In this document: one piece after another, positions 32,561-44,403 of the stretch
Position numbering within the stretch: position 1 is the stretch's first letter
Layout of the letters: each line of letters begins with the position of its first letter
Source: Macrostomum hystrix
Taxonomy: Eukaryota > Platyhelminthes > Macrostomidae
NCBI GenBank assembly: GCA_950097015.1
Contig: CATNEN010000001.1
Coordinates: 13,661,501-13,725,500, forward strand
Direction of reading: 5' to 3'
Length of the DNA stretch: 64,000 nucleotides
Position numbers and translations under genes: made by a program
The notes under the pieces: model-generated
Seen by the model: the letters and a program-made list of their open reading frames with translations, nothing else
What the model was told of the DNA's origin: nothing
Databases searched by the model: none

Positions 32561-33086
32561 CTTCGCTACCGTGACTGGCGTTGGCAGCTCCAACGAGGGG
32601 ACTATGCTGTACTAAAGTGCTGTTTTCTTCCTTATTTTTGTAACGGACTGAGATGAAAATAGGGTTGAAAGAAGAACACGCATTTTGCATTGCTGTCATT
32701 TTTATTTTTTCGTGGCGTCCTGGAAGTTAATCGACTCCCTTTCACTTTTAGGAAACTCAATGTCATTCCGATACTCGATGCAAAATCCCTGGTACTTTTA
32801 CATATATTTACATCTAGTTCAATTTCTCAGCACCAGCCGTATGTTTAGTGTTTTACGCGTAGGAACTTCTGCGGACACATGAGCCTTTGGTGTTGCTTCC
32901 ATGGCGCCTTACGAAGCTGCATTTGTAGCGCCAGATAAAAGTTGCTGTAGTTTTAGTTTTAGTTTAAAGCAAAAAAGCTTTTTTATACAAGGCAATTAAA
33001 AAACACACCAACTAAGAAGAGCAAATAAGAAGGCAATGCCGTCTGTACCTCTCGTGAAATCAAATTTTAATATTTATGCGACATAC
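32561..33086. other. Flank below the KDZ gene
   Basis: AT-rich. A possible short last KDZ exon follows the acceptor 'cttcttag' at about 33020 (minus strand) and would add only ten residues. That is not secure. Confidence 0.25.
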
Positions 33087-33324
33087 CTATGCAGCGGTTC
33101 AATTCACTAAACGTCCGCCGCTTCTCAACTGCAAGTCGACGCATCTTTTGTAGCCAATCGCCCGTACGCAGAACCGCCGCACGAGCGTCTTCGCGGAGCC
33201 ATTGCTGACCTAGATGCACCAATTGCTCAGTGGTGAAACCTGAAGTTTTTAATAATATAATTATTGGAACCTAGATAATTTTACATATTTGTAAAATATC
33301 ATATACAGCCACATATAATATATA

Positions 33325-33371
33325 ACTAGATTGGTCACTCAGTTAATTTTCTCTCACACTACTCTTAGGAC
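33325..33371 (+). repeat. 3' terminal inverted repeats of the P element
   Basis: The outer 16-bp block (33325-33340) and inner 14-bp block (33358-33371) are separated by 17 bases. At the other end the same blocks are 28 bases apart. By analogy with Drosophila P these could be the cleavage end and a transposase binding site. Confidence 0.75.
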
Positions 33372-33789
33372 CAGCCATCAGTAGTAAAAATAGCCAAAAA
33401 ATAAAATCAAGTTCGAAAATTTTGTAAAATAGTATTTTGATAGCAAGAAACTTGATATGCATGAGCACACTATTCATTTTATTTCTGACATCAATGTATA
33501 TTGTAGTAATTGTAGTATTGTAGTAATTATTGTAGTATGTTCTAATGTTTTTATGCAAAACAGGAGCAAAATTAGCAGTACAGTTAAAAAATACAATTAT
33601 AGCAAGTTTACATAGCAAAGTTAACAAGACAATTACATAACAAAATTACATTCAAAAGGCTACAAGTTCATATGACTCGGGCACTCGAGCTAGAAGTTCA
33701 TATGACAAGTTCACATTAATTTATACATATATATTGCATACATAAAAAACGTTAGAAACAATGCATGTCAGAAAATTGCCACGTTTCAG

Positions 33790-36582
33790 TCACAAAGAAT
33801 GCAATTTTGTTAATTTTTTTGCCGCACTGTTCTTTGCTCTTTCGGCTCGCAAATTGCGCATTTGTTCTCTGCACCACTGTCGAAGGCGAAGGCAGGCGAA
33901 TCCGGCATACAATTTTTGCTGCACAACAGACTCGTGCAATTTGCATGCTTGCAGCTGAACAGCATTGTCATGAAAATGTGCAACAATTCTTGTTTTAATT
34001 TTCTCTTGCAGCAGCGTCTCTAAGGGAAGGCTTGAAAAAATCACCTCCATTTTTCGGAAAGCTTGCAGGACATTGTTTGAGGGGGTAATCAACCCTCTTG
34101 CTGCATGCTCAAAAGCTTTAAAGCCGATGTGCACTCCTGCAGGAGTGCTCGCCGTCAGTTTTGAGAGGCAATCAGCACAATTTAGGACATGGTTTTTGGC
34201 GAGAACAAAGCCAGCTACGTACTCCAGAGGCTCGTCCAGTTCGGCTCTCGGGTGAACTCGAAGCTTGGCTCTTGCTATAACTGAAGCCACTGATGAGCTG
34301 CAGCGATGGGTTGGGGGCTCCTGCACCTTGTCAGCAGAGGCACTTGCATTCACAGAAGCTAGGAGCTGGCTCACGTTTCCTTCGTCGATTGCAGCTGTGC
34401 ACTCGTCATCCTGGCAGTTCCGGCCTTGTGCAGTTGATTGCACCAGTCCACTTGCGGCGATTGATCGAAGTGCGCTAAGAAATGGTGTGACTTCTGGCTT
34501 GTCGTTGAACCCGTTGTGTCCTCGAACAAGGCTGAAGAGGTTCTGTGTAAATGAAAGCAGCAAGTATAGCACAAAACAAATTTGTTTATTCGATTATGAT
34601 TTTTGGATGATTTAAGTTATTCAGTTACAAATACTACGAGCGTACAATCCGAAATGTTTCAATTTAATAAGAGACTTTTGCTTTTGATTTTTTTCGTAAT
34701 TGACTTATTCGGATCTGTTTTTTGTCTATATTCATATTTGTAAAATTTAAACATAAATTAATGCCGCTCTTCTAAAGGTTAGAAAACTGATAAAAATGCT
34801 CACCTCCACATGATCCTGAGTCAGTCTTCTCGTACAGACATAGTCAAAACCATCCTTAAGGATTAGTGATTCTGCCAGCTTGGAGATCGATGCGATTGAA
34901 GTCAGCCACCCGTCTTTGAATCTCATGGTCGTTTTTGCAGCACGACCACTTAAGGGGTGAAAAATCCAGCTCTCAACAAACTTCTTAAACTGTCTGTCTG
35001 TCGGTAGTGCTTCTTTGGGCATCTCGTGGTGATGGACGAGAGTTTTAATGCCACTGGCAACCGAGTGGCTTAAAACCTGAGCAGCCAACGAGACTTTCAT
35101 CTTCTGGCCCATTTGCAAATTGAAATGGCTGTCATCTAACTTTTTTGCCAATCTCAGATGACGACTGCTGTCAATATTATAGAAGCGGACAATGTGTTGC
35201 CACTGGGCCACCTTGCAACCATTGAATTCGATATTGTTCTTGATGAGAGCGTTTCTCAAATTTTTTAGACAATGGGGTACATCAATGACAACATAAACTG
35301 CTTCCTTTGTAATTGGATGGCATAGGAACGGTCTTTCTGTGCTTAACTGTTTTGATAAGTATGCCCACTGCGTTGTTTCCTGATCCGAAACAATAGCGAC
35401 AACTCGAATTCCTGCATTATGACTGGCTGTCAGGCATTCATCAATAGCGTTTCTAAATCCTTCCTGGCCAAGGGATCTGTGAGCCGGATAATAAGTAATA
35501 GGTTGTCTCCAGTCTCGTCTAACACCTCGCAGTACACCAACTACAGCTTCATTCACAACTTGAGGAAGACACTTGCCACTGTCTGTGGTCTGCTTAGTTG
35601 CAGGATCGAAGCCAACAATCTCGTCGCGATGCTGGTCATATCGAATTGAGGAAGACAGGCTCATGCCATCAAAACAAAGTGTAGCAATGCGCTCATGATC
35701 AGGTGCTGTTGTCATTTTTTCAGAGAAGCAGCGCATAGTCATGCTGCATACACCTGTAGTGCTGAAGAACAGCCGAGTCCGCCTCTTGAGCAAAGATTCT
35801 GACGGAAGAGGTAAAGTCCAGTTGCTCCTTAGCAATCGATAAGCAGCTGGACTCTTGTGCCGCAGTTGTATCGCCGATGTTATGTCTCGGTTGGACCATC
35901 TCATGCCGCTATTACGAACATGTTGATGTTGCTGCTTTATCTTGTTTCGCATTATTCGGCTGGCAATGCTGCTGTCTGATAGTGTCAGTGTCTGGGCTCG
36001 TGCTAGCTGAAGCCTCAGCTTATTTATCGTTGCTCGATGGTTGTATAGTTGCTTTCGCAGTTTTCTTAGTTGACTAGGGTTGGGGTGAAATCGCAGTCGC
36101 AGCGCTCCATCCTTGTTTATGCATGCAGCTGCCACATCAGGTGCCCGCTTCGAAGTATTTGGAGCAGCTGCAGTGTCCTCAGCATCCCACCTTGTTAGTA
36201 CAGGCGGATATAGTTCGTCAGCATCGGCATCAGTCCTTGTTACCTCCAGCTCGCTTTCAGGCTTTAACCGGGGCAGTACTAGCAACTTGTCTGGTACTGC
36301 ATTCCATAGCAAGCGAGTAGATGCCTCATGACGCAAAGCGGGGCAGCTGTAAGCCGAATCGTCGAAATGTGCACTGCAGACTTTCAACTCGCGCTGTCGA
36401 ATCGCTGTAAGCTCTAAATCCAGCTCCAGAATTCCTTTCCATCGAGTAGCCACCGCGTCATCTGCTGGGAATCTGTGCATTCGCACAGGAGTTCTGGTAT
36501 CGCCAGTGTATGCGTGAGCTGTATTTGTGCAGGTGGCTGCACAGCACCTTTTTGAGCTGAATGTAAAATTATGCGTCGACAT
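33790..36582 (-). CDS. P-type THAP transposase, intact, 843 aa
   Basis: Two exons, 34804-36582 and 33790-34542, join in phase 0 across a 261-bp GT-AG intron with no stop or frameshift. The ATG at 36582 precedes the THAP zinc finger (CC..C at 13-18, VCSAHF at 68-73, AVPDKL at 95-100). A basic leucine-rich coiled coil lies at about 165-195, then the RNase H-like core with LCFDGMSL and IVSDQETTQW, and the VVIDVPHCLKN block. QDHVE lies at the very end of exon 1 and NLFSLVRGHNGF starts exon 2. In P transposase the third catalytic acid lies in the D-x-x-E of this last motif. The length fits the family (Drosophila P 751, human THAP9 about 900). It should act in the nucleus on its own element ends. 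Retaining the intron would add about 18 residues and stop. Confidence 0.9.
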
Positions 36583-36878
36583 GGCCCAGGACAAAGGAAG
36601 GACAAGAAATTGGGCTTGGTCAAATACTCTTAAAACAATTAAGAGAAACGCTACGCTTATATTGAGATTGGTTCACAAGACGCATAGTGCGTACGGCAAT
36701 ATTGAGGTTTCCTTCGCGATATTATTTTTTAAATGGATTTGAATTCGCGCGTCCACAGAGATGTTTAATATGACGTGGCAAGTGCCATAGAATGAAGCTG
36801 ACGTGGCTGAAATAGCCACTGATACGGCTCGTATTTATTCACTGATATTTTTTTGTTGTAATTTGCATTTACACTACC

Positions 36879-36936
36879 GTCCTAAGAGTAGTATCCATTT
36901 TGCACCCACAGCGAGATGGAGAGTGACCAATCTAGT
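36879..36936 (-). repeat. 5' terminal inverted repeats of the P element
   Basis: Inner block 36879-36892 and outer block 36921-36936 are the reverse complements of those at the 33325 end. The spacing here is 28 bases against 17 at the other end. The transposase ATG lies about 300 bp inside. Confidence 0.75.
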
Positions 36937-38755
36937 AATATATTATCTGTGTATACAGCTATGCTGAAGTACAAGCAGGTACGCGAATATAAAGCCGAAT
37001 ATTGCAATTTTTAACTAACCCGACTGTGGAACGATTCCCTGAATTTCACGGACGTGCTGATCGATTAGCTTCTCTTTTTTCGAAATTAGTTTTTCCCTGG
37101 ATTTCAGCCATGAATCTGAAAAGTAAAGGCAAGAACCAGTAATTACAAAAGGCAACTTTTTATCAACGCCAGTAATGAATGGGTTTTCAGTTTCAGTGAT
37201 TTCACAGGGAGCCAAGTAAGTCATATCCAATCACACCACCAAGAGACAATTATCTCAGCAAATAATTATATCAGTTAACATTTTCAGGTATTATATAGTG
37301 CACAAGAGATGTGACCTATTAAATAGAATGCTAACCAGGATCCAGACGCAGGTGGTACATTCCGATGATATGCGCGATGAGCCTGGTGCGCCTATCAATG
37401 CGGATCTCCTTCAGTATGCGCCCGTACGGAGTTCGCAGATTTCTCCGTCAGTGATACCGGTACCAGGCGTAACGCGGATAGAGTTGTTAAGCTGGATCAA
37501 AATAAATTATAAGAAAATCGGTGTCAGGCTACTAGTCTTACTTAAGTGAACCAGCTGCAGCAACACAATAAATTTTCCCAGTTTAACTTACTCGGCACTT
37601 AGACTCGTGACCATAAGCGTGAAAAACCGGCACGGCCAGCTTGGCTTGCACTTTGCCTCCAAGTTTGCAGGCGACGTCATAGATAAAAGTCACAGACTCC
37701 TCTGGGACGCCAAGGCGTTGCACCGCCGCTCGCAGTAGGGTCGTTGGATATATAAGACTGAATAAAGAAAAAGCAAGCTCAAGGTCGTATAAGCAATATC
37801 AAAACATAGTGTAATTTTCGACATAAGAGTACCTAATTATTTTGAATTTAAAACTTCAAAAATACTTAAAAAACGCACCGCTCTCCAGGAGTGCGCACGT
37901 CAGAGCAATCCCAAATAAATCCGTGACGACATGCAATAATAAAAAAGCCTTTGACGTCCAGCTTGGAGGATGTGCGACAGACATAAGATGTTTCTCCTGC
38001 AGTCCAGTTCGGGCAGGCGCCATGAGCAGGCGCAATGACTTGACCAGAAAGGTCAACACGCGCAAACGGGAACGGAATTTCTCCGTCTAGGGGCTCAACG
38101 CTAACGTCAGCACCTGCAGCAGATCTACGCCTCCATGCCATAAGAGCGTCACCGTGCAAGATAGGTCCCTGTTGAAAACAAGTTTATCGCATGAATTGTA
38201 CATTCACCTTCCTTACCCGATACATGTGTCTTCGTCTTGTCTTACCACTTCACTAGATCGGCAAAGCGTACACGCGGAAGGAAATCTTGCGACTTATAGA
38301 GCTAAAAAAGCTCTATACAAGCCGATGGTGTTGTTGCGCAGAAGATCATTGTACAAATCTCGCTGCGTTGTGTAGTTTAAGAGAAGTGTTATAAGGATTA
38401 TAAGAGTAAAAGACCAGAAAATATAGACAACTTAAAAAAAGACAAGTGTTTTATATCCTGCGTCACAAACTACCTATTTACACCTTATTTTCGTGTCTCA
38501 CAGTCAGCTTTAATAAATGATGGATAAAGGAAAAATAAGAAACTCACCCCGAGGCGCTGCGCAAAACAAATTCTTCTATTTCCAACGACGGCACAAGCCT
38601 TTGACAGCGATGTGATTCCATTGACCATGACGGAATCCAACGTATTTAATAGTTCGAACGACACGAAGGTCAAGGTGCTGTCGGAAGTTGGAAAATAGTT
38701 TAGGGCAACCATGAATGCTGAGTATCGCATGCGTCGATCACAGTCGAATGGAAAC

Positions 38756-39239
38756 CTGCAAAAGGAGAAGCAGAAGAAAATAAAACATCTAAGTACATCA
38801 CTAAATTGTTTAATGTTCAATAGTAAGCCCACGTGCTTATGAGCTGAGCGTATAAAATGATACAAATACTCAGAATCCATGAAAAAAAACATATATCAAA
38901 TGAGCACCCCAGCGCCAAAATCAAGTTACCCATATTTAACAAGGAAATCTAATTATTAACAGCCTAGGAATAGAGACAGAATGAATATATCGTGTAATAA
39001 CGAACGAGACTTTCCTCCATAAGCATCCAAAAGTTGCACTTTTAAGGATGAGCCTGGATAGCAGCCACACTTGAACTTGAGAGGCAGGTCGAGAAGCTCA
39101 CCATTCTAAAAAGCGGAGTTGGGATTGGATGAGTTGAGACAGTGATTTGTGGGCGTGGATTGATGGGACGGAAGCAATAGGATTGGGGAATATAGAGAAA
39201 TAGAAGGGATAAATAAGGGTGGATGGAAGTAATTCAGAG
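38756..39239. other. Region upstream of the resolved KDZ exons
   Basis: A minus-strand stretch at about 38985-39095 reads LPLKFKCGCYPGSSLKVQLLDAYGG, which could be a further KDZ exon, but I could not fix its boundaries. The rest is AT-rich. Confidence 0.25.
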
Positions 39240-39281
39240 ATTAGCCACAACGTATTTAACACATTTAACGTTGTGGCTAAT
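39240..39281. repeat. Perfect 14-bp inverted repeat (hairpin)
   Basis: ATTAGCCACAACGT (39240-39253) is followed after a 14-base AT-rich loop by its exact reverse complement (39268-39281). It sits directly before the purine-rich minisatellite. It may be a remnant of a small transposon end or a cruciform. No function is shown. Confidence 0.7.
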
Positions 39282-39289
39282 AGGATGGG

Positions 39290-39625
39290 AGGGAATTCGG
39301 GGGGGGTAGGATGGGAGGGAATTGGGGGCAGGATGGGAGGGAATTGGGGGCAGGATGGGAGAGAATTGGGGGGCCAGGATAGGAGGAAATTGGGGGGTAG
39401 GATGGGAGGGAATGGAAGGGTAGAATGGGAGGGAATGGAAGGGTAGAATGGGAGGGAATGGAGGGGTAAAATGGGAGGGAATGGAGGGGTAGAATGGGAG
39501 GGAATGGAGGGGCAGAATGGAAGGCAATGGAGGGGTAGAATAGGAAAGACTGCAGGGGTAGAATAGAAGGGAATGGAGGGGTAAAATAGGAGGGAATTTA
39601 GGGGCTGAGAGGGAATTGGGGAGAG
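39290..39625 (+). repeat. Purine-rich minisatellite, ~23-bp unit
   Basis: The unit 'tagaatgggagggaatggag' plus three bases repeats about a dozen times with variants, almost all purine on the plus strand. The long minus-strand frames here (Pro/Ser/Leu rich) are repeat products. Confidence 0.8.
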
Positions 39626-41315
39626 GCAAGATGGGAAGTAATTGAGAAGCATGATAGAAAGGAATTAAGAGAGAGAGAAATTGAAAATATAATGATTGAC
39701 AGAACAGACATAGGAAGAGGATAGGCAGACTACAGTAGATAGACTAAAAGCAATATGAGTATATAAGTCATATGACAATAAATATAAAGTAAATACACAA
39801 CTGAACTAATATCATACATGCGCAACCTCTCAAATCTTAGCCAGCTGTGCGACTTAGTTTTTGCTCTCATTTTCAACTTAGTTCGTTTCATTGCTCTATT
39901 TACGACTTAGTTTGCTCTCATTTGCTCTCTTTTTCTCTCCCCTTTTTCCTTTTCTTCACACCTTCCTTTTTTTTCTCTTGGTCCCCCCTTTGATTTTTTG
40001 CACTTGGTTGATTGGTTTTTGCGACTTACCTTGCTTGGCCCTTGTTTCACCCGGCCGGTTCGGCCGGGTCAGCCAGGTGTTGCACATGTATGACTAATAT
40101 TAATTCATTAATTCATTAGGAAGGTTAGCCTATTGGCTTCTTTTTGTATTTTGTAAATGTTTATTTTTTAAGGCAGACTATACTGTATACATCCTTTTGA
40201 AAGTATATGAAATAACTTTATGATGCATAAAAACATCGGCATTGAAGGGAAGGAAGCGCAGAACAGCGCGAAGGGACCCTGCCCTGCTTTATCTCTGATG
40301 CTGAGCCGTAAGGATCCTACTCTATCAGGCGATTTGAGAGATTCTCTTCTAGAGCAGGATGCATGGATAGCAGTGGGAGTAAGTTGCATGCATTTGATAT
40401 TGTGGAAGTTTTTTGCTGCTGCACTACTTTCTCCCCATCTAATTAGTATACGATATATAGGTATTTGCTACTCCTACTTTCGTCCTTATATTTCGCCATT
40501 AGTGATAATTATAGTACAATGCAAAATACAAGTGCAGTCCAGTGCTGTGCAAATCCTAAATGTTCTATTGCTTAAAATTGCCTTTGTTCCTGACAATGCA
40601 AAAATATATTTTAAATGTGAACTTAAATCACTTCGCATGTTGTTAACGCTTACATCGCGATTCTGGCGTGTGAGCTCTCGACTTCAAGACCTATTATACC
40701 ACTGCTCAACTACGAAGTCGATTCTCTGATAAGCGCACGCGGTCTCCACCACACTCTTAAAAAGAAGCTGATGCAGGTAAAATAGTCATGTAAGCATGTT
40801 GGAACGCTTTGCTATCCATGTTAGCTATTTTTGGAAATTGAAATTGTAGTATTTTAAATTAGAAAGATTAGTAGAAAGATTAAAAATCGCACGCTTCTCT
40901 CTCGTTAGAATATTGACCTTCATTATTCATAATGCTTTATGCTGCTCATAAGATTGTTTCTTACGCTTACATTTTACCTTTTACAGCGCAAGAAGTCGCG
41001 AGGCGACACTGATGCGACACTTTAAAGTATTTTGCCAGTGGATGTTACTAAGTTATTAACAATATACATGTACATATAAAATTTCAAACTCAATGACAAC
41101 TGTTGCATGAAGGCTACTTTTGCCCAACTTGCTCAATTTAATCTTTTTCTTTTCAACCTCTCCGCATTGTGTCTGCATTTTCGCGGTTTGCGAACTTTGT
41201 CAATTCGCATTTTTCTTTACCTTCCATTTATTCAGTACTTTGAATTAAGCCCGATGTAGTGTCAGCTTGTTTGCCCGTGTTATTATTCAGTACTTATTTT
41301 TAGACACGTGTATTT
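39626..41315. other. Mostly unannotated; one hairpin and possible exons
   Basis: A pyrimidine-rich tract at 39890-40010 is followed by a 9-bp perfect hairpin ACCCGGCCG-gtt-CGGCCGGGT (40049-40069). 40220-40380 encodes KNIGIEGKEAQNSAKG ... LEQDAWIAV before a GT (GAGTAAGT), which looks like an exon but is not recognised. 40690-40770 may be another (NYEVDSLISARGLHHTLKKK). I cannot connect them. Confidence 0.3.
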
Positions 41316-42335
41316 TGTTAGGAGTTCACCCACGCCAAGCCGGGCCGGACCAGCTGGGGGAAAGGACGCCCACCACCCCGCGAGCGCTACCCCTGGGCTA
41401 TGGTCCCAGCCAATCAGCGAGCGACCCGGCCTCACTACCTGTCTACCCTCGGCAAGAAGCGACCCCGGGGCTCAGAATGGCGGTCGCAAGTCTACTGCGA
41501 TTTGTCGCCTTGGCTCAAGCTACAGCCAGGCATCCACCTCGCCGATCGACCTAATTTGGGGTTAAAATGACTCTATATAACGAAGCGTGTTTTTGTAGTT
41601 CAAATTATCTTTTCTTCGCAATTCGCCTCACACTGTGAGAAGCACGTGCAAATTATCGTTCTCTGCAATTCGCCTCACACTGTGAGAAGCACGTGCAACT
41701 TGTCCACTTGTTTTGTCCCTCCCCGCCCGACCACACTCCGCTTGTTCAGTTAGGTAGCTTTCGGAGCTACGCGTCTTGAGAGTGCGCCGCTGACAAGGAT
41801 GGTCTAGATAGGCGCTTGTTGTCGAAGTCAGTACGTGCTCTCTTCGGAGACTCCGCCGTCAGGCAGAAGGAGTGCCAACCGATAGGATCTGTCGGGGCAG
41901 CGCTGAAAGCAGAGACAACCGGAGCCTCTCGGGAAGAGTAGGGCGCGGATGTAGGCCAGTTAAGTAAAAATTGTTATATCCAAATTGTTAGACCAGACTT
42001 GCTTCTCACTGTGAGCGCGCTATAATTTATTTCCGTGTGAACATCTATTCTGTCAGTATAACTTTTAAGTCAAGTAAACTATATTCAAAGTAATTCCTAT
42101 TCGTATCTGGAATCTTAGTCACAGCCGATTAACTCACTCCTAATCAATTTATTCGAGTCTTCGCGTTCATACTGTGTTATTCTTTTTCATTGGGAGTTTC
42201 GCCGGGCCGGAGGGACACTCTGGTCTCATCGCTTATCTATTCCGCTTCGCTCACTACCGCAGTCTCTAACGCTAGTTAATTCCAGATTTCCCTGCTGCTA
42301 TTGAAACGATTGGTAGGACACCGACCCTGGTGAAT
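41316..42335 (+). promoter_or_regulatory. Promoter or solo-LTR-like segment
   Basis: It starts TGTTAGGAG and contains a clear TATA box (TATATAA, 41574-41580). About 40 bases later are two copies of a 34-bp sequence (41618-41651 and 41665-41698), each with the palindrome TCACACTGTGA and a CACGTG E-box core. The GC-rich upstream part and lack of coding frames would fit an LTR promoter, but I could not find a matching second LTR, a primer site or coding region. A non-LTR promoter of a host gene is equally possible. Confidence 0.35.
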
Positions 42336-42639
42336 AGTGAATAGTCGCTAGCTTTAAATACCTCCCGCTCCAGCTAGGACATTCATTTTATTACACCGAC
42401 TAAAATATTTATTAAAAACAATCTGCATTTTCTAGGCAAACGTCTGTATTCTTATTTTTTTACTGCATTTGATGATAATATAAACTGTTTGATTTTGCAA
42501 AATGGCAACAAATACATCTAAATTCTCGAATAATCTAACCATAGCAACCCGTTCATAACTTCGATGCAGTATTGAAAGGTTTGAAAGAGAAAAAATGATG
42601 CAGTTTGCGGAAGTTTGCAGTATGTCTTCAACGTCTCGT
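42336..42639. other. AT-rich spacer
   Basis: About 300 bp of AT-rich DNA with nothing recognised. Confidence 0.35.
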
Positions 42640-43010
42640 ATTTTGGTATAGATAAATGCATATGATTGTTAGCGTCGCGAAAAGTTCACGTCGGCAATGT
42701 ATTTTGATATAGATGCATGTATATAATAGTTAGCGTCGGGAAAATTTTACGTCGGCAATGTATTTTGATATGCATTCATGCATTTAATAGCAATGTATTT
42801 CATATGAGGCCTAAATGTCAGGGTTTTTAAGAGATGAGTCTTCAGCATGACTAATTCTCCACTTGGGTGGGTTTGGGAATTCCCTGTTGCACACCCCACT
42901 TAAAATCTCGTCCTGCTAGCAGCCACCCAACTCCATTGTATGTACATTTTAACTTCGGTTTAACGTCGGTAAAAACTGATCGGCCAAAGTTATATACATA
43001 TGCAGCAGAC
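42640..43010 (-). repeat. Dispersed repeat, partner of 19793-20125
   Basis: This is the minus-strand copy of the repeat described at 19793-20125. It is better preserved at one end, where the ~62-bp block 'caaaatacattgccgacgt...cccgacgctaac' is present twice in tandem. The 60-codon frame on the minus strand reflects the repeat. Confidence 0.6.
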
Positions 43011-44403
43011 AAAATAACCCTAGCTAGTACCAACAGCTGTTAATAGCTAGTGAATGGCTATAATTTTTATGACACTTTAGGGTCTGACATACAAAGGTAG
43101 TCTATATTTAGTAAGCTTTTGAGTTCAAAAATGCATGCACAGCACCTTTTTAGACAAACTGAACCTGTACAAATGATTATTCAAGCACTTACAATGTGAC
43201 GAGTTCTCAGATGCACTGATGTAAGGAAAGCAGTTGCCAGGTAGTACTACCTTAAGCCAGTCAACAATGCCACCATACCAGCAAGTGTAATAAGGGCATG
43301 TTCAGAAATTTTAAATATTTGAATAGCTTAAAAAAACTTATTATTATTAGCACAAATGCTAACACAGTATTATAATTAAGCAAAATGCACTCACCTTTAA
43401 TTTGGAGCTTAGGCTATAACCTTAGTCTTTTTGTTGTACGTGCCGCACTTCGTGTTGAACAATTGTTGTGGGCCAATTTAAATTCGCGCTAAGAATATAC
43501 TGTATGTATGCTAGTAATATTTGACTTATTTTCTATTTTGTTTAAATGGCATAAATGCACTCAGAATACACCCAGTATAGTTGAAAGATTACTATAAATG
43601 CAGCCTGGTTTCAGTTAGGAAATTAACCGTTTCGTGCCTATTATTAGAAACAGTTCAAATCTCCTCGTGAGCGATCTTACACAAGCCTTACTTATTTCTA
43701 AAGTAAGCGGAAACTGCGAACATTCCGATCCGGGGAAAGCCCGAGTACTGACTGGCCAAAGAGCCTGAACTATCTGACCCAGTGTCTGAATCACCTGTGA
43801 GCTTTGTCTCCAGAACTGACTAGATCTAAGATCTAGAATATTACTGGCAGGAGGCCAGAGATATCGTGTTAAAACCACGCTACCCTAACTATCATTAGTT
43901 TGTATCAGCCCACCCAAAAAGGGTGCGGAATAATGGTGGGTGATCGAAAGTAATAAATAAGGAAGTTTGATTAGGCAGTTTCAGTATGGATTATTAAGAG
44001 GAGAGTTTGAATTATTAGGAGAGTGCAATTAGAAAAGAAGCACTACGACACAATGCAGCTCATTCCATAAGCCAACTCCAAGCATTCGCTTAGAGTTGAA
44101 TGCATGCCCTTGTTGCCGTTGGATAAAGCATTTATTAAAGTTGCATATTTTTAATTAATAATGATATTTACGTTGCAATGCGAATACCAATTACGTATTT
44201 AAATTACCACTTTTGCGCCTTAAAACTCCTTTTCGCCTTTTAGATCATGCGCCTATACTAAAACGATCAAGCACCTATATCTAGCTATGCTGTAGCGATT
44301 CTGGGGCTTGGGCTTCAAAGTGTTACCTATTCCATGAAACATTTTTGCATTGTCGAAACAATTAGCCATCAAAATTTAACATTGCCCGACCACAGACAGG
44401 AAG
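43011..44403. other. AT-rich intergenic DNA
   Basis: No gene or repeat was recognised. The 87-codon minus frame at 43615-43878 lacks any motif. Confidence 0.35.

Larger units (their letters stand above)
33325..36936 (-). mobile_element. Complete P-superfamily transposon (3,612 bp)
   Basis: Ends share the inverted repeat ACTAGATTGGTCACTC (33325-33340 and reverse complement 36921-36936). A second inner inverted repeat ACTACTCTTAGGAC is at 33358-33371 and 36879-36892. Flanks are aatatata (33317-33324) and aatatatt (36937-36944), a 7/8 match to the 8-bp duplication expected of P elements. It carries one intact two-exon transposase gene and nothing else recognisable. It sits in an intron of the KDZ gene and in the same orientation. 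Confidence 0.85.
33087..38755 (-). pseudogene. KDZ-type transposase, spliced, one frameshift
   Basis: Minus-strand exons with matching phases: 38548-38755 (FMVALNYFPTSDSTLTF); 37879-38168 (KGFFIIACRHGFIWDCSDV); 37592-37757 (VTFIYDVACKLGG ... FHAYGHESKCR); 37336-37491 (GTGITDGE); 37020-37115; and 33087-33239 (TTEQLVHLGQQWLREDAR). The YDVAC, FH..GH...C and TDGE blocks are those of the Kyakuja-Dileera-Zisupton transposases, a DDE superfamily. A single-base deletion just after TDGE shifts the frame, after which phase-correct reading resumes through the later exons. The intron between the last two exons (33243-37019) contains a complete P element. Upstream exons beyond 38755 were not resolved. Without the frameshift it would look like a working gene. 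Confidence 0.65.

Noticed and set aside
39098-39652. 184-codon minus-strand frame rich in Pro, Ser and Leu
   Set aside because: Covers the 23-bp purine-rich minisatellite; open only because the unit lacks stops.
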